A DNA stretch of 24,947 bases from Mageeibacillus sp. UBA5438. Its GTDB lineage: Bacteria > Bacillota > Clostridia > Saccharofermentanales > DTU023. The DNA lies in the NCBI GenBank assembly GCA_002427535.1, contig DIRK01000018.1:1-24947 (forward strand). The letters run 5' to 3'. Position numbers and translations under genes: made by a program. The notes under the pieces are model-generated. The model saw only the letters and a list, made by a program, of their open reading frames with translations. It did no database searches and had not been told where the DNA came from. Shown here in pieces: positions 1-6,543 of the stretch. Positions within the stretch are counted from its first letter, which is position 1; each line of letters opens with the position of its first letter.

Positions 1-218
1 CACATGCCGATACAGCCGACTTCTTCCAAAGTAATATGTTCAAGCCCGCGTTTTCGGAACTCTTGGCGAAACGCTTCGAGCACTTCATTCGCACCGGCGG
101 AGATGCCGCATGTTGCCATGCCGACGACCACCCGCATGTTGGCCGGTTTTTCAAGTTTTGCTTTCCATTCATCGCGAAGGCTGAATAGCTGTTCACGATC
201 GAGAACTGTCTTGTCCAT
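1..218 (-). CDS. [2Fe-2S] thioredoxin-like ferredoxin, or N-terminus of a NuoF/HydB subunit (partial)
   Basis: Only the first 72 codons are in the window; the gene runs off the left edge. The start ATG is chosen because a GGAAGG site lies just upstream. The visible protein has a TCGISAGA segment (Cys37) and ends in VGCIGM (Cys69), where the last two bases (TG) leave room for a further Cys. This Cys spacing is that of the thioredoxin-fold [2Fe-2S] domain, found either as a free small ferredoxin or as the N-terminal part of NuoF-like flavoprotein subunits. The gene starts 14 bases after the stop of the NuoE-like gene, so the two are surely co-transcribed. In fermentative Bacillota this order usually leads into an NADH-linked electron-bifurcating [FeFe] hydrogenase or a related complex; that is inference, since the rest of the operon is outside the window. 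Confidence 0.85.
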   Translation of the reverse strand, partial: MDKTVLDREQLFSLRDEWKAKLEKPANMRVVVGMATCGISAGANEVLEAFRQEFRKRGLEHITLEEVGCIGM

Positions 219-232
219 CGCTTCCTTCCCTT

Positions 233-760
233 CTACCTGTTTGGCGTCCGGCTCTCCCGGCGGTATTTTGCCAGGATACACGGGATCTCATCGACATCAT
301 TCAGGTTGGCATAGACATCATCGTCGATCATCATGACAGGGGCAAGGCCGCAGCAGCCAAGGCAACGCGCCGCATTGACGGTGAAGAGTTTGTCTTCGGT
401 TGTCATGCCGACGCCGACGCCCAAAATTTCGGTGACTTTATCAAGCACCTTTTGGGCTCCTTTGACATAACAGGCAGTGCCCATACAAACATGGACCTGA
501 TGCTGTCCTTTGGGGGTCGTCGTGAACTGACTGTAGAAGGTCGTGACGCCGTATAATTCAGCAATCGGGACACCTGTCTCCATTGAGATGAATTTGTGGA
601 CTTCCAGGGGCAGATATCCAAAGAGGCGCTGCGCTTCTTGCAACGCCGACATGGCAATTCCCTGGCTGTTTTCCTCATCGTGGATGAAGGCCCTCAACGC
701 TTCGTAACGGGGGTCGTCATCGGCGATCGTCATACATTGACAAGGCTGTGACATCGTCAT
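233..760 (-). CDS. NuoE-like 24 kDa NADH dehydrogenase / hydrogenase gamma subunit
   Basis: This 175-residue protein matches the NuoE (24 kDa) family in length and motifs. It has a helical N-terminus, FGYLP near residue 47, YGVTTFYSQF near 70-79, and four [2Fe-2S] ligands in the family pattern: Cys92 and Cys97 (CMGTAC), then Cys133 and Cys137 (CLGCCG). In this family the cluster takes part in electron transfer between a flavin subunit and its partners. AAAGGAGAG lies just upstream of the ATG, which supports the start. The extra N-terminal CQC (Cys7, Cys9) is not part of the conserved cluster. A [2Fe-2S] ferredoxin-like gene follows at once, and no membrane Complex I genes are visible, so a soluble HydABC-type hydrogenase or similar NADH-linked complex is more likely than respiratory Complex I. 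Confidence 0.92.
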   Translation of the reverse strand: MTMSQPCQCMTIADDDPRYEALRAFIHDEENSQGIAMSALQEAQRLFGYLPLEVHKFISMETGVPIAELYGVTTFYSQFTTTPKGQHQVHVCMGTACYVKGAQKVLDKVTEILGVGVGMTTEDKLFTVNAARCLGCCGLAPVMMIDDDVYANLNDVDEIPCILAKYRRESRTPNR

Positions 761-923
761 TTCTCTCTCCTTTTCAAACGTCTTCAGTAGGCGGCACGAA
801 AAAAAGCGCGACCGGTGGGCGGCTCAGTAAAAGCGTCAATTTTTTGAGATTGACCGAAGATCCGTGAAGTCGGCACAAGAATCGTAACACCTGTATCAAA
901 CATAAAACAAAAGCACATTTAAG

Positions 924-952
924 ATTATCGATCACTTTCAATTATTTCGCAA
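924..952 (-). promoter_or_regulatory. Candidate sigma-A promoter of the redox operon
   Basis: Reading leftward, TTGCGA (947-952) and GATAAT (924-929) are separated by exactly 17 bases. Each differs from consensus by one or two bases. The site lies about 160 bases upstream of the NuoE-like start, in an AT-rich stretch with no competing gene. Confidence 0.5.
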
Positions 953-991
953 GCGCCAGACGCGATTATTTATAATGAACCGCCTAAGATA

Positions 992-1000
992 TGCTAGAAT
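992..1000 (+). promoter_or_regulatory. Candidate extended -10 for the 5'-nucleotidase gene
   Basis: TGCTAGAAT is an extended -10 element (TGn plus TAGAAT), about 58 bases before the ATG. No good -35 is present, as is often the case with extended -10 promoters. A perfect palindrome, ATTGTACAAT (1011-1020), lies right after the expected start site and could be an operator. Confidence 0.35.
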
Positions 1001-1058
1001 TTCCTGAAAGATTGTACAATAAATCAGTTAATCGTGAACCAATTGAGGAGGTGCTGTC

Positions 1059-2534
1059 ATGGATCTCAGACATCTTGTCATGCTTCATTCAAATGATATG
1101 CATGGTGATTTTTTCGCAAAAGAGACGCACGATCGCATGGTCGGCGGAATGAGCCGTCTGTCCGGTTATGTGCACAAGGTCCGAGAAGAAGAACAGGACC
1201 CTGTGCTCTATGTCATTTCGGGTGACATGCTTCAAGGATCGATTATCGATCAGGAGTATCGGGGGATCTCGACGATCCTTGTCATGAACATGCTGGAGCC
1301 CGATGTGGTGACCCTGGGCAATCATGAGATGGATTACGGGTTCTCGCATCTGATGTTTTTAGAGCGCTGCGCAAATTTCCCCATCGTGAACGCGAACCTG
1401 TACATCAAACCGACCGAATCCAATTTGTTCAAGCCCTACCATATTATTGAAATCGACGGCATTCGCATCCTTTTCATCGGCATCATCACGGAGGAGATCA
1501 TCGCAAAAAGCAAAAGCGAACCTCTGATCGGTACCTTTATCGGCATTGAAGATGCCGCAGAAGAGGTGGAGTATATCTGCAACAGCTACAAAGACGTCGA
1601 CATCGATCTGACGGTGCTGTTGACCCATATCGGTTTTGATCAGGATATTGAACTGGCCAAACTCTTGCCGCCTGAGATCGGCGTGGATCTCATCATCGGC
1701 GGCCACAGCCATACGATGCTTGAGCAACCGGAGAAAATAAATGACATCCTGATCGCACAGGTGGGGTCGGGGACAGAACATATCGGTCGCTTTGACCTCA
1801 TCATTAACATGGACACGAATTCCGTGCATGAATTTACCTGGAAAGCTGTACCGATCGACGACACGCACTGTCCAAATGATCCCGTGATGGATGAACTGCT
1901 GTCGAACTACCAAGAAGAAGTCGACGGAAAGTACAACAGTGTCATCTGTCGGCTCCCCCATGAGATGGAGCATGAAAATCGTTTTAGGGAAACGGAACTG
2001 GGGAATCTTTTTGCCGATATTTTGCGGTACCAGCTGGGTGTTGATATCGTTTTTGTCGCGTCAGGATCGATACGGAAGAAAAAGATGTCGCGGCTTGTCA
2101 CGCGCACGGACATCATGGAGATCTACCCATACGATGAGGCATTGATCAGTTTCTCGGTGGACGGGGCGACCCTAAGAAAAATGCTTACCCACCTGATGGA
2201 TTCGCTTTACCATCATGGGTCGCGAGAATTCTATCAGTGGAACGCAGAACTTCGGGCCAATATTGAAGCGGACGGAAAAATCGGAGAAGTATGGCTGAAA
2301 GGCGAAGACCTAGATCCCAATAAGGAATACCGGATCGCGATGCAGGATTACCATTACGGGATTATCGCCGATACCTTCGGCATCACGCACGAAGAACTGG
2401 ATAAAAAGGGGCGAGTGCGTGTGGTCAGCACTTCCGCCCAGGATAATGTGATTGAGTATTTTCGCCGGCAAAAGGTGGCGCGTTCACGACGTGATGGCCG
2501 AATTAATATGACTATGGCTCTGGAGGAGCGATAA
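1059..2534 (+). CDS. Metallophosphoesterase / 5'-nucleotidase family protein (cytoplasmic type)
   Basis: This 491-residue protein has the two-domain layout of the UshA/YunD family. The N-terminal calcineurin-like metallophosphatase domain shows the metal-site motifs in order: NDMHG (12-16), SGDMLQG (Asp56), GNHE (87-90), TH (His190) and GGHSH (214-218). The C-terminal 5'-nucleotidase domain starts near residue 300 with ELGNLFADIL and continues through ASGSIR and EIYPYDEALISF. Family members hydrolyse nucleotides, UDP-sugars or related phosphoesters. There is no signal peptide and the motifs begin by residue 10, so it probably works in the cytoplasm, like the YunD branch rather than periplasmic UshA. 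The start follows a strong GAGGAGG site. It is a single-gene unit closed by a terminator. The exact substrate cannot be told from sequence. Confidence 0.9.
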   Translation: MDLRHLVMLHSNDMHGDFFAKETHDRMVGGMSRLSGYVHKVREEEQDPVLYVISGDMLQGSIIDQEYRGISTILVMNMLEPDVVTLGNHEMDYGFSHLMFLERCANFPIVNANLYIKPTESNLFKPYHIIEIDGIRILFIGIITEEIIAKSKSEPLIGTFIGIEDAAEEVEYICNSYKDVDIDLTVLLTHIGFDQDIELAKLLPPEIGVDLIIGGHSHTMLEQPEKINDILIAQVGSGTEHIGRFDLIINMDTNSVHEFTWKAVPIDDTHCPNDPVMDELLSNYQEEVDGKYNSVICRLPHEMEHENRFRETELGNLFADILRYQLGVDIVFVASGSIRKKKMSRLVTRTDIMEIYPYDEALISFSVDGATLRKMLTHLMDSLYHHGSREFYQWNAELRANIEADGKIGEVWLKGEDLDPNKEYRIAMQDYHYGIIADTFGITHEELDKKGRVRVVSTSAQDNVIEYFRRQKVARSRRDGRINMTMALEER

Positions 2535-2564
2535 AAAAACCCCCGAGAAGTCGGGGGCTTTTTT
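2533..2564. terminator. Bidirectional intrinsic terminator
   Basis: A 7-bp perfect stem (CCCCCGA at 2540-2546 with TCGGGGG at 2551-2557) and a GAAG loop is flanked by an A run on the left and a T run on the right. It can therefore stop both the 5'-nucleotidase transcript and the converging prx-perR transcript. Confidence 0.9.
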
Positions 2565-2584
2565 AACATTGAGATCAGACGACG

Positions 2585-2998
2585 CTAATCGTCTTTTCCC
2601 TTTTTCAAACATTCGGCGCAAATGCCGGAGAATGAAACATTTGTCTCCTGGATCTGGTGTTCTGTGGCGCCGTCAAGGCTCAATTCTTCGATCGGTATGT
2701 CGAAGATTTTGTCGCATGCTTCACAGCGGAAATGTCCGTGGAAACTATGTGAGGCGTCAAAGCGCATCTCATTTGACGCAACCTTCACGGGACGGATCAG
2801 ATGTTTTTCCAAGAAAAGTTTGACGGTATTGTACACAGTGGCACGCGAGAATAGATGACCCTCCTTTTGCAATGCCAAGAAGATATCATCGACTGAAGGA
2901 TGATCCTTCGACGCCACGAGATAATCATAGATGCGCACTCGCTGGCTTGAAGGATTGATCCCATGCGCTTTCAATAGTTCAACTGTGTCATGTTTCAT
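2585..2998 (-). CDS. perR: Peroxide-responsive repressor PerR
   Basis: This 137-residue Fur-family protein has the residues that mark PerR. The winged helix has SRATVYNTV (51-59). The structural zinc site is two CxxC pairs (Cys92/Cys95 and Cys127/Cys130). The regulatory metal ligands known from Bacillus subtilis PerR (His37, Asp85, His91, His93, Asp104) align with His33, Asp81, His87, His89 and Asp100 here. Asp, not Glu, at the last position separates PerR from Fur. In this family, iron-catalysed oxidation of the His ligands by H2O2 releases the repressor from DNA. The ATG at 2998 is preferred over an upstream in-frame start because AGGTGA precedes it and the longer form would overlap prx. 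It is 34 bases downstream of the selenoperoxiredoxin gene and probably in its transcript, whose promoter carries PerR-like boxes, implying autoregulation. Confidence 0.92.
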   Translation of the reverse strand: MKHDTVELLKAHGINPSSQRVRIYDYLVASKDHPSVDDIFLALQKEGHLFSRATVYNTVKLFLEKHLIRPVKVASNEMRFDASHSFHGHFRCEACDKIFDIPIEELSLDGATEHQIQETNVSFSGICAECLKKGKDD

Positions 2999-3032
2999 CT
3001 GTGATCTCACCTGCTTTAGAAATACATTCGGG

Positions 3033-3641
3033 TTATTTGTAGGAGTCAGATACTTTCCACTGTTCGTATATTTTTCCGACGAGGTCAATGCTGGGCTTCA
3101 GCGTCTTCCCGCCTTCTTCCCAGCCGGAGGGGGTCACTTCCTTACCGCCTGTCCGATGGACGAGCTGGTATGCCTTGATCTGACGGAGCGCCTCGGAGAC
3201 ATTGCGTCCGACGGGCGGTGTCAACACTTCCATGGCCTGGATATTGCCGTTGGGATCGATGATGAAGCGACCGCGAACATCAACACCTTCTTCGCGATCG
3301 TACACACCGTACAGTTCACCGATTGCGCCTGAGGAGTCAGACAGCATCGGGAAGGGGACGTTTTTCCCCGCCATGATCGATAATTCCTTGTCATCCCAGA
3401 TTTTGTGAACAAATGGGCTGTCCACCGAGATCGACAATACGTTGACGCCAAGCGCTTTGAACTCTTCATACCTTGCTGCAACTGCAGACACTTCGGTCGC
3501 TCAGACAAAGGTAAAGTCGCCGGGATAGAAGCAAAGCATCACCCATTGACCTTTGAAGTCCTCCAGATTAACGTCTGTAAATTTTCCCTGATGATACGCG
3601 GGTGCGGTAAATAGAGGGGCTGGTTTTCCTACCATTGGCAT
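3033..3641 (-). CDS. prxU: Selenocysteine-containing peroxiredoxin (AhpC/Prx family), UGA at codon 47 read as Sec
   Basis: Read as one 202-residue frame, this is a full-length AhpC/TSA peroxiredoxin interrupted only by TGA at 3501-3503. That codon falls on the peroxidatic cysteine: the context is PGDFTFV-U-ATE, where relatives have DFTFVC(P/A)TE. The frame is intact on both sides, and family motifs follow (ISVDSPFVHKIW, GRFIIDPNG, PPVGRN). A SECIS-like hairpin lies directly behind the UGA. Selenoprotein peroxiredoxins (PrxU type) are known from anaerobes such as Eubacterium acidaminophilum. The start at 3641 follows AAAGGAAA. Oddities: the usual resolving-Cys motif VCP is VTP (Thr170), and the only ordinary cysteine is Cys37. 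Role: reduction of peroxides in the cytoplasm. It leads an operon with perR and has PerR-like boxes on its promoter. A nonsense mutation is the alternative, but the hairpin and position argue against it. Confidence 0.87.
3470..3497 (-). promoter_or_regulatory. Bacterial SECIS element for Sec insertion at codon 47
   Basis: In the leftward mRNA, counting from the base after UGA, bases 14-17 (CUGC) pair with 22-25 (GCAG) around an AGUU loop. Below is a bulged U at 13, pairs G12-C26 and U11-A27, an internal loop, and ACC (4-6) with GGU (29-31). The loop G-U sits at 19-20. A bulged U four pairs below a loop bearing GU, at this distance, closely resembles the E. coli fdhF hairpin bound by SelB, where U17 and loop G/U are the contacts. 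Confidence 0.78.
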
Positions 3642-3701
3642 GTTCTTATTTCCTTTCTGCATTTCATACCCTACCGTACTTCGGCAGGCGTTCCTGGATG
3701 A

Positions 3702-3733
3702 TTGTAACGATTATAAGATCGTAACAATTATAA
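3702..3733. promoter_or_regulatory. Two tandem PerR-box-like operators
   Basis: Two 7-1-7 sites lie 17 bases apart: TTGTAAC-G-ATTATAA (3702-3716) and TCGTAAC-A-ATTATAA (3719-3733). Against the Bacillus PerR box TTATAAT-N-ATTATAA they match 12 and 11 of 14 arm positions. They cover the -10 and the spacer of the prx-perR promoter and touch its -35, the right place for repression by the PerR encoded two genes downstream. Confidence 0.72.
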
Positions 3734-3737
3734 ACAA
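3710..3737 (-). promoter_or_regulatory. Promoter of the prx-perR operon
   Basis: Reading leftward, TTGTTT (3732-3737), a 16-base spacer and a perfect TATAAT (3710-3715) lie about 70 bases upstream of the prx start. The element overlaps both PerR-like boxes. Confidence 0.65.
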
Positions 3738-3827
3738 CTTTATGCTAACACGGCGCATAAAATTGCGCAATCCTATTCAGGAAGTTTATGCCTTGTGATA
3801 TCGTGATCTTAACAAGGAGGAAGCGAC

Positions 3828-5012
3828 ATGAACGATCATTCATTCAGCCAAAAAGCCATTGAGGCGCATCGCCTCTGGCAGGGGAAAATTGAAGTTAATT
3901 CCCGTGTTCCCGTAGATTCCATGGATGCGCTTTCCATCGCTTATACGCCGGGGGTTGCAGCACCCTGTCTTGAGATTAAGGACGATGTGAATAAATCCTA
4001 CGATTACACAAGGCGCTGGAATATGTGCCTGGTCGTCACCGACGGCTCTGCCGTACTCGGATTAGGCGACATCGGACCGGAGGCCGCCATGCCCGTAATG
4101 GAGGGTAAATGCGTTTTATTTAAGGCCTTCGGAGATGTGGACGCATTCCCTTTATGTATTAAATCACAAGATGTCGACGACATCGTACGTACGATATACC
4201 TTTTGTCCGGCAGTTTCGGCGGCATTAACCTGGAAGATATCGCAGCTCCACGTTGCTTTGAAATCGAGCGGCGCCTAAAGGAATTATGCGACATTCCCGT
4301 TTTTCACGATGACCAGCACGGGACCGCAGTGGTCGTGCTTGCCGCGCTTTTAAACGCGGTGAAATTGACCGAAAAAACAAAAGAAAAAACCCGTGTCGTT
4401 TTCTCAGGAGCAGGCGCGGCATCGATCGCGGTTGCCCAACTCCTGTTAGAGGCCGGTTTCAAAAACCTTGCCCTCTGCGACCGCCACGGCCTACTCTATC
4501 CTGGCCGCCCGAAGGGGATGAATGAAGAAAAGACAAGAATCGCACAAATCATCAATCCCGAAGGGCACCAAGGCGATCTCTCACATGCCCTAAAGGGAGC
4601 GGATGTGTTTATTGGGCTATCGGCCGCCGGTCTTTTAACGGGCGAAATGGTGGAAGCCATGGCAAAAGACCCGATCATTTTTGCCTGCGCCAATCCCGAC
4701 CCTGAAATTGATCCTGAAATAGCTCATGAAAAAGACGCGTACATTGTGGCTACGGGTCGTTCCGACTATCCGAACCAAATCAACAACGTGCTGGCGTTTC
4801 CCGCAATCTTTCGCGGCGCTTTTGACGCGCGCGCATCCAAGATCAATGAAAAGATGAAAATGGCCGCCGCCCATGCGCTGGCCGACATCTTAGAAGCCGA
4901 TGAACTGTCCGTCACGCGGATCTTGCCTGACGCGATGGACCCGCGTATCCGAGAAACGGTCGCCAAGGCCGTTTTTGACGCGGCAGTGGAAACAGGCGTC
5001 TCACGGATATAA
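3828..5012 (+). CDS. Malic enzyme (malate dehydrogenase, oxaloacetate-decarboxylating)
   Basis: This 394-residue protein is the short bacterial form of malic enzyme, which converts malate to pyruvate and CO2 with reduction of NAD(P)+. Motifs: IAYTPGVA with catalytic Tyr39, VLGLGDIGP (77-84), EGKCVLFK with the catalytic Lys94, GGINLEDI with Glu136/Asp137 as metal ligands, FHDDQHGTA (159-167), and the nucleotide-binding GAGAAS (194-199). The phosphotransacetylase-like tail of the long MaeB form is absent. The start follows AAGGAGGAAG. It is divergent from the selenoperoxiredoxin operon across 186 bases; the PerR-like boxes there are closer to the other promoter, but an effect on this gene cannot be excluded. 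Cofactor choice (NAD or NADP) is not decided. A terminator follows directly. Confidence 0.93.
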   Translation: MNDHSFSQKAIEAHRLWQGKIEVNSRVPVDSMDALSIAYTPGVAAPCLEIKDDVNKSYDYTRRWNMCLVVTDGSAVLGLGDIGPEAAMPVMEGKCVLFKAFGDVDAFPLCIKSQDVDDIVRTIYLLSGSFGGINLEDIAAPRCFEIERRLKELCDIPVFHDDQHGTAVVVLAALLNAVKLTEKTKEKTRVVFSGAGAASIAVAQLLLEAGFKNLALCDRHGLLYPGRPKGMNEEKTRIAQIINPEGHQGDLSHALKGADVFIGLSAAGLLTGEMVEAMAKDPIIFACANPDPEIDPEIAHEKDAYIVATGRSDYPNQINNVLAFPAIFRGAFDARASKINEKMKMAAAHALADILEADELSVTRILPDAMDPRIRETVAKAVFDAAVETGVSRI

Positions 5013-5013
5013 A

Positions 5014-5040
5014 AAAACCGGCGGGGTGACCGCCGGTTTT
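5014..5040. terminator. Bidirectional terminator between malic enzyme and ABC permease
   Basis: CCGGCGG (5018-5024) pairs with CCGCCGG (5030-5036) around a GGTGA loop. The stem is flanked by a run of A and a run of T, so it works in both directions between the two converging genes. Confidence 0.92.
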
Positions 5041-5043
5041 CTT

Positions 5044-6543
5044 TTACTCGGGTAATTCGAGTTCTGGTTTCTTCTTTCTTTGCCAGGCGTGCATGGCAAG
5101 CGCCAGGGCGATGACACCATAGGAGATGAATACACGGAAGTACTCACCGATCATGGCGTTGTCAAACAGCACTTTGCCGGCCTCAGGTGCGACGATAAAC
5201 AACGTATGGAATAAGATCACGCCCGTGATCGCCTGTTTATTAGTCGCCTTTTGCACGGATGCGCCGCCGACCAACAGGGCGGCGATCGCGAACTGACCCA
5301 CCTGAAGGTGCGCGCCGTAGGTCGCAAAAGTCCCCAAGTTCTGCAAGTAGATCAATTGTCCCCAGGACGCCAACACCGTCGAGATGATCATGGCGAGGAT
5401 GCGCACGCGGTCCACATGAATGCCCGAGGCATTCGCGATGACCTGACTTTGTCCCACCGTTCGCATATTCTGCCCCAGACGTGTCGACAAGAAGGCCTGG
5501 TTAAATACCGCAAGCCCCGCGACAAGCGCGAAGGGGAGCACCGCGATCGTAGAACGCGTCACGATGGTCTCAATAAAGGGGATATAGGTTATGGCGTAAA
5601 GCAGGAGCGCCCCGACAATCCAGGCAATGTAACGCTTTGGGTTGAAGCGTTCATCGGGCGTACGCTTATTCTTGATGAATTTCCAAACAGACAAGAACAC
5701 GATGAACACACAGCCGATTTCAATCGCGTTTACCACCGGCAGCCGGTCAGTCATGAGATAACGCTCGACTGTCGGGATATAGGTTAGAGCATAGATCACA
5801 GCTGAAGCGATGAGTAGGACAAGCGGCCCTAGGGGGAATTTTCTCTTGTTTTTTAGCTCCGTGATAATCCGTATGACCGCCAGGACTGCGATCGCAATGA
5901 ATAGCACGAGGATTAAGTCAACTAATTTGACAAGATCAAGTGCGTATTTCATATTGCCTGTGAGGTCAATGGTGTTCTTTATGCCGACACCGCCCGGGAT
6001 CACGAGGCCGTTTGTTTTAACGGGCAGGACACCGCCCAGGATGTAGAGGAAGAAGAGCTGGTAAAGACCATCGGCAAAGAACCCGAGGATGAGCCCCGCG
6101 ATCATTTCCGCACCCTTCATCTTGTTGAACAGCCGTCCCACGCCAAAACCGAAGAGGACCGACAGAGGCGTTGCGATCGCAAAGGCGACCAGCATACCCG
6201 TCAATCCTGTCATGCCCCAGTCGACGGCAAAGAACAGCCCCATCTGGGCCGCGATGGCGCCGATGACGATACTGAAGTTCAGGCCCATTCCGGCTAAGAC
6301 CGGAATGAGTAACGACATCACAGTGAAGCCGTTGCGTCCGAAGCGGACAAAAATATTCTCCACGACAAAACTCATCGGATTGCCGGAGACAAGGACCGCA
6401 CCGATACACAGCGCGCCGAAAAGAAGCATGACTTTGTTTTCAAACAGCCAGCTAAAGACTCTTTGCGCGCCCGTTTCTTTTTGCGTCAAGAGGAGCTCGG
6501 TATCATGTTCCGCGGTGTCAAGGTGATTATTGTTATTTTTCAA
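5044..6543 (-). CDS. ABC transporter permease, RbsC/BPD_transp_2 type (second permease)
   Basis: This very hydrophobic protein of about 499 residues has many membrane helices and belongs to the branched-chain/ribose/nucleoside permease superfamily. It shares with the permease before it GLNFS/GLNFG, a KMKGAEM/RVKGSEM cytoplasmic turn, the turn after LGQNMRTVG, the helix around RILAMIISTVLASWG, and ALLVGGAS. It is about 130 residues longer than its partner, with extra helices and charged loops near residues 215-330. I place the start at a TTG (6541-6543), because GAGGAGG lies 8 bases upstream and the frame then overlaps the previous gene by 11 bases; the first in-frame ATG (6576) has no ribosome site and is inside that gene. 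It forms the membrane channel with the partner permease and is the last gene of the operon. Confidence 0.88.
   Translation of the reverse strand: MKNNNNHLDTAEHDTELLLTQKETGAQRVFSWLFENKVMLLFGALCIGAVLVSGNPMSFVVENIFVRFGRNGFTVMSLLIPVLAGMGLNFSIVIGAIAAQMGLFFAVDWGMTGLTGMLVAFAIATPLSVLFGFGVGRLFNKMKGAEMIAGLILGFFADGLYQLFFLYILGGVLPVKTNGLVIPGGVGIKNTIDLTGNMKYALDLVKLVDLILVLFIAIAVLAVIRIITELKNKRKFPLGPLVLLIASAVIYALTYIPTVERYLMTDRLPVVNAIEIGCVFIVFLSVWKFIKNKRTPDERFNPKRYIAWIVGALLLYAITYIPFIETIVTRSTIAVLPFALVAGLAVFNQAFLSTRLGQNMRTVGQSQVIANASGIHVDRVRILAMIISTVLASWGQLIYLQNLGTFATYGAHLQVGQFAIAALLVGGASVQKATNKQAITGVILFHTLFIVAPEAGKVLFDNAMIGEYFRVFISYGVIALALAMHAWQRKKKPELELPE

Larger units (their letters stand above)
761..1058. 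other. Divergent intergenic region between redox operon and 5'-nucleotidase
   Basis: These 298 bases hold no convincing gene. The half next to the phosphoesterase is AT-rich and holds candidate promoters for both directions. The leftward transcript would have a leader of roughly 155 bases containing a run of seven U residues (complement of 799-805), preceded only by a weak hairpin, so I do not call an attenuator. A GGCGGC hexamer occurs twice near 791-822. I see no known riboswitch. Confidence 0.5.

Noticed and set aside
799..830. Attenuator in the leader of the redox operon
   Set aside because: There is a run of seven U, but the preceding hairpin is only about four pairs with a wobble, too weak to call.
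1359..1973. 204-residue leftward open frame inside the 5'-nucleotidase gene
   Set aside because: It lies opposite a well-supported gene with all family motifs, and has no ribosome site or recognisable content.
2999..3088. Longer PerR form starting at 3088
   Set aside because: It would overlap the peroxiredoxin frame by over 50 bases, and the extra 30 residues do not resemble the family. AGGTGA supports the start at 2998.
3033..3491. A 152-residue peroxiredoxin starting at a GTG near 3491
   Set aside because: It would lack the active site and has no ribosome site. The coding frame continues upstream through TGA to an ATG with a good site, so the GTG is an internal valine codon.
3501..3503. 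Nonsense mutation or sequencing error in a normal Cys peroxiredoxin
   Set aside because: The stop is TGA and not another stop, lies exactly on the catalytic residue, and has a SECIS-like hairpin at the right distance. It cannot be fully excluded without the rest of the genome.
6017..6409. 130-residue leftward open frame within the second permease
   Set aside because: It is an out-of-frame reading of a clear membrane protein and its product is soluble, Arg-rich and without motifs.
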